Origin: 2-02-FULL-62-17 sp046153355 | GTDB taxonomy: Bacteria > Pseudomonadota > Gammaproteobacteria > Burkholderiales > SG8-39 | Direction: 5' to 3' | Assembly (NCBI GenBank): GCA_046153355.1 | Contig: JBJXEY010000224.1 | Location: 1 to 9,310, forward strand | Length of the DNA stretch: 9,310 bases | In this document: in pieces, positions 5,915-9,310 of the stretch | Numbering within the stretch: the first letter of the stretch is position 1 | Layout of the letters: every line of letters starts with the position of its first letter | Position numbers and translations under genes: made by a program | Notes under the pieces: generated by a model | Database searches by the model: none | What the model was told of the DNA's origin: nothing | What the model saw: the letters and a program-made list of their open reading frames with translations, nothing else

Positions 5915-6880
5915 TTATCTAGCCGGCGAAGCGCCTCCCGCTGCGCTGCCCTTGGCAATGCCCGGCGCGAATGCGGCATCCAACTTCGCCACTTGCGCAG
6001 CAGTGAGTTTGATATCAGCCGCCGCGGCGTTGTCCTTCAGATGTTTCAATTTTGTCGATCCAGGAATCGGCAACACATCCCAGGGTCGATGCAGGCACCA
6101 GGCCAGTGCCAGTTGCGCGCGCGTGCCGCCGCATTCGCCGCGCACCTCATCCAATGCAGCCAGCAATTTCAAATTGTGGGAAATATTCTCTTCAACGAAT
6201 CGCGATTGGCGGCGGCGGAACATATCGTCTTGCGGCAGATCGCCGTGAGATTGCACTTCGCCAGAAAGAAACGCATAAGTGAGCGGTCCGTAGGCAACGA
6301 AGGTGATGCCCAATTCCTTGCACGCGGGCAGCACCTCTTTTTCCACGCTTCGTTCGAGCAATGAATATTCCATCTGCACCGAGGCGAGCGGATGCGTTTT
6401 ATGCGCACGGGCGATGATGTCGGCCGAGGTGTTGCAAATGCCGATTTCCTTCACCTTGCCTGCCTTGATCAAATCGGCCATGCCACCGATCGATTCCTCC
6501 ACCGGCACCTTGGCGTCGATGCGATGCAGGTAGTACAAATCGATACATTCCATCTCCAGGCGCTTCAAGCTCGCCTCGCAGGCCTCGCGCGCGTGTTTGG
6601 GCGAACCATCGACCACCACGCCGCCGTCAGGTTGGCGGATCATGCCGAACTTGGTGACAAGGGTGATTTCCTTGCGGCGTGGTTTGAGAATTTTGGCAAA
6701 GAATTCCTCGCACAGGCCATCGCCATAGACATTGGCCCCGTCGAATTGATTGATACCGATGTCGATGGCGGTATTGGCCACCGACACCATTTCGGCGTTG
6801 GTGGGGTCGAGCATTTTGTTGCAGCCCAGGCCCAGAGGGCCGCTGGTAAGAGAGGTTTTGCCAATTTTTCTCGATAACAT
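5915..6880 (-). CDS. Aldo/keto reductase
   Basis: This is a 321-residue NADPH-dependent oxidoreductase of the aldo/keto reductase superfamily, a cytoplasmic (alpha/beta)8 barrel that reduces aldehydes or ketones. The start at 6880 has GGAG 6 nt upstream and gives MLSRKIGKTSLTSGPLGLGC, the usual family N-terminus. A longer frame to 6967 adds 29 residues that look unlike the family. The catalytic tetrad is visible: Asp47 and Tyr52 in QFDGANVYG, Lys77 in VTKFG and His119 in YYLHRID. Further family marks are GKVKEIGICN (about 147-156) and the cofactor-phosphate segment LPIPGSTKLKHLKDN near the C-terminus. The sequence resembles the YakC/perakine reductase-like branch, but the substrate is unknown. 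It converges on the MBL-fold gene across a shared terminator and is divergent from the thiolase gene. Confidence 0.93.
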   Translation of the reverse strand: MLSRKIGKTSLTSGPLGLGCNKMLDPTNAEMVSVANTAIDIGINQFDGANVYGDGLCEEFFAKILKPRRKEITLVTKFGMIRQPDGGVVVDGSPKHAREACEASLKRLEMECIDLYYLHRIDAKVPVEESIGGMADLIKAGKVKEIGICNTSADIIARAHKTHPLASVQMEYSLLERSVEKEVLPACKELGITFVAYGPLTYAFLSGEVQSHGDLPQDDMFRRRQSRFVEENISHNLKLLAALDEVRGECGGTRAQLALAWCLHRPWDVLPIPGSTKLKHLKDNAAAADIKLTAAQVAKLDAAFAPGIAKGSAAGGASPAR

Positions 6881-7011
6881 GGTCGGCTCCGTTTGGGGAA
6901 AGCGCCGCATTCTAGTGCCATGGGGCGGATTCGGTTTGCCCTGCGCACCAAGTACAATTCCAGTCACGCTCTTCGCTACTTTCTCTCTTCGTTATTTTTT
7001 GGAAAATTCTC
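6881..7011. other. Divergent intergenic region between reductase and thiolase genes
   Basis: These 131 bp must hold both promoters. TACAAT at 6953-6958 could be a -10 for the thiolase gene, but I see no good -35 at the right distance. The thiolase leader just upstream of the ATG is T-rich, and only a weak GGA (7001-7003) could serve as a ribosome binding site. Confidence 0.3.
6887..6890 (-). promoter_or_regulatory. Ribosome binding site that fixes the aldo/keto reductase start
   Basis: GGAG on the minus strand lies 6 nt ahead of the ATG at 6880. It supports this start over the in-frame upstream one at 6967, which would extend into the promoter region of the divergent thiolase gene. Confidence 0.65.
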
Positions 7012-8223
7012 ATGGCGACAATCGAAGCTTTCGTTTGCGATGCAATCCGTACCCCCGTTGGCCGTTACGGCGGCACTTTATCCACCATCCGCACCGATGA
7101 TCTGGCTGCGCTGCCCTTGAAAGCCTTGATGGAGCGCAATCCTGGCGTCGATTGGAGCGCTATCGAGGATGTGATCTACGGCAACGTTAATCAGGCGGGA
7201 GAAGACAATCGCAACGTCGCGCGAATGGCTTTGCTGTTGGCGGGGCTGCCGATTGAGGTTCCTGCCGCGACGGTGAATCGCTTGTGCGGATCGGGGCTTA
7301 ATGCAGTGGGCACTATCGCGCGCGCCATTAAGACCGGCGAAATATCGATCGCCATCGCCGGCGGCGTGGAGAGCATGACACGCGCGCCGTTCGTGATGTC
7401 CAAGGCCGATTCGGCATTTTCGCGCTCAGCCAAGATCGAAGACACCACCATCGGCTGGCGTTTTATCAATCCCTTGATGAAAGCCAAGTATGGCGTGGAC
7501 GCCATGGCCGATACCGCCGAGAACGTCGCCGAGGAATGGAAAATTTCGCGCGCCGATCAGGATGCGTTCGCACTGCGCAGCCAGCAGCGTTGGGCGAAGG
7601 CCAATGCGGCGGGCTTCTTCAAGGGGGAAATAATCCCCGTGAAAGTGCCGCAAAAAAAGGGCGATGCAAAAATTTTCGATACTGACGAGCATCCGCGCCC
7701 GGACACCACGCTCGAGGGATTGGCCAAACTCAAAGGCATCGTGAAGGAGGGCGGCACGGTCACGGCCGGCAATGCCTCCGGCGTGAACGATGGTTCTGCT
7801 GCCATGCTGATCGCCAACGAAGCTGCGGCAAAGAAACACGGCTTGACACCACGCGCGCGCGTCATCGCCATGGCCACGGCGGGTGTCGCGCCGCGCATCA
7901 TGGGCATCGGCCCGGTGCCGGCGACGCGCAAAGTCTTGTCGGTGGCGGGAATGAAGCTTGACCAAATGGATGTGATTGAACTCAACGAGGCGTTCGCCGC
8001 GCAGGGCATCGCGGTGATGCGCGATCTGGGGCTTGCCGATGACGCGTCGCATGTGAATCCGAATGGCGGCGCGATCGCCATCGGCCATCCGCTGGGCGCG
8101 TCAGGAGCACGGCTTGTCGCCACCGCCGTTTCGCAACTGCATGCCACCAAGGGGCGCTATGCGTTATGCACCATGTGCATAGGCGTGGGGCAGGGCATCG
8201 CTTTGATTCTGGAGCGGGTTTGA
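7012..8223 (+). CDS. pcaF: 3-oxoadipyl-CoA thiolase (acetyl-CoA acyltransferase)
   Basis: This 403-residue thiolase strongly resembles PcaF/PaaJ-type 3-oxoadipyl-CoA thiolases, which split 3-oxoadipyl-CoA into succinyl-CoA and acetyl-CoA at the end of the beta-ketoadipate and phenylacetate pathways. Nucleophile Cys92 lies in NRLCGSG, His359 in GHPLGASGAR and the acid/base Cys389 in CTMCIGVGQG. Segments typical of the PcaF branch are DAIRTPVGRYGG, NQAGEDNRNVARMA, GGVESMTRAPFVMSKADSAFSR, TTIGWRFINPLM, TAGNASGVNDGSAA, DVIELNEAFAAQ and the end ALILERV. Length matches (about 401). The gene stands alone here, with no pcaIJ, pcaD or paa genes in the window, so the pathway is inferred from the protein only. 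A broader role as a general acetyl-CoA acetyltransferase remains possible. Confidence 0.92.
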   Translation: MATIEAFVCDAIRTPVGRYGGTLSTIRTDDLAALPLKALMERNPGVDWSAIEDVIYGNVNQAGEDNRNVARMALLLAGLPIEVPAATVNRLCGSGLNAVGTIARAIKTGEISIAIAGGVESMTRAPFVMSKADSAFSRSAKIEDTTIGWRFINPLMKAKYGVDAMADTAENVAEEWKISRADQDAFALRSQQRWAKANAAGFFKGEIIPVKVPQKKGDAKIFDTDEHPRPDTTLEGLAKLKGIVKEGGTVTAGNASGVNDGSAAMLIANEAAAKKHGLTPRARVIAMATAGVAPRIMGIGPVPATRKVLSVAGMKLDQMDVIELNEAFAAQGIAVMRDLGLADDASHVNPNGGAIAIGHPLGASGARLVATAVSQLHATKGRYALCTMCIGVGQGIALILERV

Positions 8224-8371
8224 CCGATCTGAGGCGACGGGTCAAGCGCGTACAATAGGCGCTTGCCCGCAGGTGTTTTTTTGTACTTGTTATAAGCGGC
8301 GTCGATCCGGCGCAACCATCCGTAAAGAGACGCCGCCCTCCCTGGCAAATTCGCGGCAATTGGAGTTCACC
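8224..8371. other. Intergenic region ahead of the small conserved protein
   Basis: TACAAT at 8251-8256, within GCGTACAATAGGCGC, looks like a proteobacterial -10 box for the downstream gene, but no matching -35 is clear. A run of T bases (8277-8282) follows the thiolase stop by about 55 nt without a strong stem, so I call no terminator. Nothing else is apparent. Confidence 0.3.
8362..8365 (+). promoter_or_regulatory. Ribosome binding site that fixes the start of the small protein
   Basis: GGAG lies 6 nt ahead of the ATG at 8372. The in-frame upstream start at 8273 would add 33 residues translated from the promoter-like leader, so it is rejected. Confidence 0.7.
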
Positions 8372-8926
8372 ATGCATACCGAAGTTCACGTTCACGGCAA
8401 TGTTTCCCTCAAATCGAGCGCTAATCAGGCGCAGATCGAGCAGGCGCTGGGCTCGTGGTTGAATTATGTGGATATCGAAAGCTTAGCTGAAGCCCGCAGC
8501 GCCCACCAGGACGAGCCCGGTATCGTGTTCGATCGCCGCAAGCGATCATTGGAAATCTGCTGGACCGGCTGGGTCGGGCGTAATTTTCAAAAGGCGTTGG
8601 AGCTGGCCTTCGAGGCGCTGTGCCCCTATACGGATGAAGCCGCCGCGATCGAAGTCAGTTACTACCATGAAGATGGTCGCGACGAACGCGGCATGGTGTT
8701 TGTCGGTCCTGAAGTAGAAGCCATCGAAGCGATGCAGCGCAGTTTTATGCTCGAAGATATTCAGGCATTGCTCAGCCGGCATTTCAGCGATGCCGAAATC
8801 GGCGAAGTCACTGGCTTAGTGAACCAATTGTTCGACAAACGCTGGACCGAACGTGGCGCCGAGCCAGTCACCGGCTCAACCGAACGTCCGCAACGGTCTT
8901 CGTCGGGCAAGCGCCACTTGCATTAA
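8372..8926 (+). CDS. Conserved hypothetical protein, possibly DUF6806-like
   Basis: This is a 184-residue cytoplasmic-looking protein with no signal peptide or membrane segment. It begins with a His-rich strand (MHTEVHVHGNVSL) and is acidic in the middle. Visible blocks are HQDEPGIVFDRRKRSLEICWTG (45-66), an Ala/Leu/Glu helix (NFQKALELAFEAL, 71-83), AAIEVSYYHEDG (91-102), GMVFVGPEVEAIEAMQRSFMLEDIQALLSRHF (107-138) and a polar, probably disordered Ser/Arg tail after about 162. The layout (HVHG start, EPGI-F, CWT, FVGP, then a helix ending RHF) recalls a betaproteobacterial family that I believe is annotated DUF6806. That match is from memory and uncertain. No catalytic motif is evident and I do not assign a function. 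Its stop codon runs into the REPIN. Confidence 0.75.
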   Translation: MHTEVHVHGNVSLKSSANQAQIEQALGSWLNYVDIESLAEARSAHQDEPGIVFDRRKRSLEICWTGWVGRNFQKALELAFEALCPYTDEAAAIEVSYYHEDGRDERGMVFVGPEVEAIEAMQRSFMLEDIQALLSRHFSDAEIGEVTGLVNQLFDKRWTERGAEPVTGSTERPQRSSSGKRHLH

Positions 8927-8991
8927 AAAAGGGGCCAGGCTCGAATTAAAACAAGGGGACATGCTCCATAAATCGAGCCTGGCCCCTTTTT
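8926..8991. repeat. REPIN: two inverted REP copies, likely also a bidirectional terminator
   Basis: The left arm 8926-8944 (A plus AAAAGGGGCCAGGCTCGA) and right arm 8973-8991 are perfect reverse complements over 19 bp around a 28-nt centre. Both contain the same 18-bp REP that flanks the RAYT gene. The centre holds GGGGACATGCTCC (8955-8967), which differs from the REP core. The stem ends in CCCCTTTTT, with an A tract on the other side, so the transcript from either strand would form a GC-rich hairpin followed by U residues. It fills the gap between two convergent genes whose stops are at 8924-8926 and 8997-8999. Confidence 0.9.
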
Positions 8992-8996
8992 CCTTT

Positions 8997-9310
8997 TTAA
9001 TACCCTTTAACCCGATCCACCAGCCCCGGTTGTGGTTCGCCGTTCAGATAACGGCGTAAATTTTCAACAAACACCTCGGCCACCAAGCGCTCGCGATCAG
9101 GGTGACCGCCGCCCAGGTGCGATAGCACCCGAATTCCCTCGGTGGTCCAGAACGGATGTTCGGCCGGCAGCGGTTCGGTGCGAAACACATCCAACACGGC
9201 GCCGGCGATGGTTTTGGATTTCACTGCCGCGATCAGATCTTCATCGACGATGATATTGCCGCGTGCGAAATTAATGAGCCAGGCGCTTTTTTTCATCATC
9301 GCCAGGCGCT
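8997..9310 (-). CDS. D-isomer-specific 2-hydroxyacid dehydrogenase, C-terminal part (cut by window edge)
   Basis: Only about the last 104 residues are present; the gene continues beyond 9310. The frame is open to the edge (RLAMMKKSAW...), so the internal ATG at 9299 is not the start. The segment spans the end of the NAD-binding domain and the return to the catalytic domain. The substrate-binding and catalytic Arg is in WLINFARGNIIVDEDLI, followed by IAGAVLDVF, the catalytic Glu in RTEPLPAEHPFW, and the catalytic His in LSHLGGGHPDR. These match 2-hydroxyacid dehydrogenases that interconvert 2-oxoacids and D-2-hydroxyacids with NAD(P)H (glyoxylate/hydroxypyruvate reductase or phosphoglycerate dehydrogenase-like). 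The substrate cannot be decided without the N-terminus. It ends 6 nt from the REPIN. Confidence 0.88.
   Translation of the reverse strand, partial: RLAMMKKSAWLINFARGNIIVDEDLIAAVKSKTIAGAVLDVFRTEPLPAEHPFWTTEGIRVLSHLGGGHPDRERLVAEVFVENLRRYLNGEPQPGLVDRVKGY

Noticed and set aside
5852..6877. Plus-strand frames (5852-6364, 6392-6877) opposite the reductase
   Set aside because: They are antisense shadows. The first also starts inside the terminator, and the reductase has a full catalytic tetrad.
6881..6967. Upstream start for the aldo/keto reductase
   Set aside because: The extra 29 residues do not look like the family N-terminus, and the start at 6880 has GGAG at proper spacing.
7426..8088. Long frame antisense to the thiolase
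   Set aside because: Its composition reflects the opposite strand of a high-GC coding gene. The thiolase is unambiguous.
7012..8223. Thiolase as PhaA/AtoB acetoacetyl-CoA thiolase
   Set aside because: The NQAGEDNRNVARMA, RAPFVMSKADSAFSR and WRFINPLM segments fit the PcaF/PaaJ branch better, and no phaB or phaC lies nearby.
1151..8991. CRISPR array
   Set aside because: The repeated 18-mers are few, in mixed orientation and irregularly spaced, with a RAYT gene present. They fit REP/REPIN elements instead.

Overview
The window looks like a chromosomal segment of a betaproteobacterium, probably Burkholderiales or a relative. The reasons are an orphan Bug/TctC-type binding protein (a family greatly expanded in that group), a TAXI receptor-like protein, a PcaF-type thiolase, moderately high GC, and short TACAAT-like boxes ahead of genes. 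The taxon is inferred from protein families only.

Layout. (1) 165-1145 (+) encodes an exported Bug-type solute-binding protein. (2) 1150-2002 holds a REP-associated tyrosine transposase (RAYT, minus strand) bounded by inverted copies of an 18-bp element, AAAAGGGGCCAGGCTCGA, plus a third copy in tandem. (3) 2001-2978 (-) is a metal-dependent amidohydrolase closely resembling gamma-resorcylate (2,6-dihydroxybenzoate) decarboxylase. It is divergent from (4) 3187-4164 (+), a TAXI/TRAP-type binding protein that lacks a signal peptide. The 208-bp gap between them carries a nearly perfect 21-bp palindrome and other symmetric sites. (5) 4336-5802 (+) is an exported metallo-beta-lactamase-fold hydrolase, preceded by a 46-bp imperfect hairpin and ended by a strong bidirectional terminator. 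(6) 5915-6880 (-) is an aldo/keto reductase, divergent from (7) 7012-8223 (+), a 3-oxoadipyl-CoA thiolase. (8) 8372-8926 (+) is a small conserved-type protein of unknown function. (9) 8926-8991 is a REPIN: two inverted copies of the same 18-bp element, lying between the convergent small protein and (10) 8997-9310 (-), the C-terminal part of a D-2-hydroxyacid dehydrogenase that runs off the window.

How it fits together. The decarboxylase-like enzyme, two solute-binding proteins and the beta-ketoadipate thiolase are compatible with scattered aromatic or carboxylic acid catabolism, but they do not form one operon. The most distinctive system is the RAYT/REP pair: one transposase gene and five copies of its presumed REP target in 9.3 kb. 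Every copy sits at or within a few bases of a stop codon, and the REPIN doubles as a likely two-way transcription terminator.
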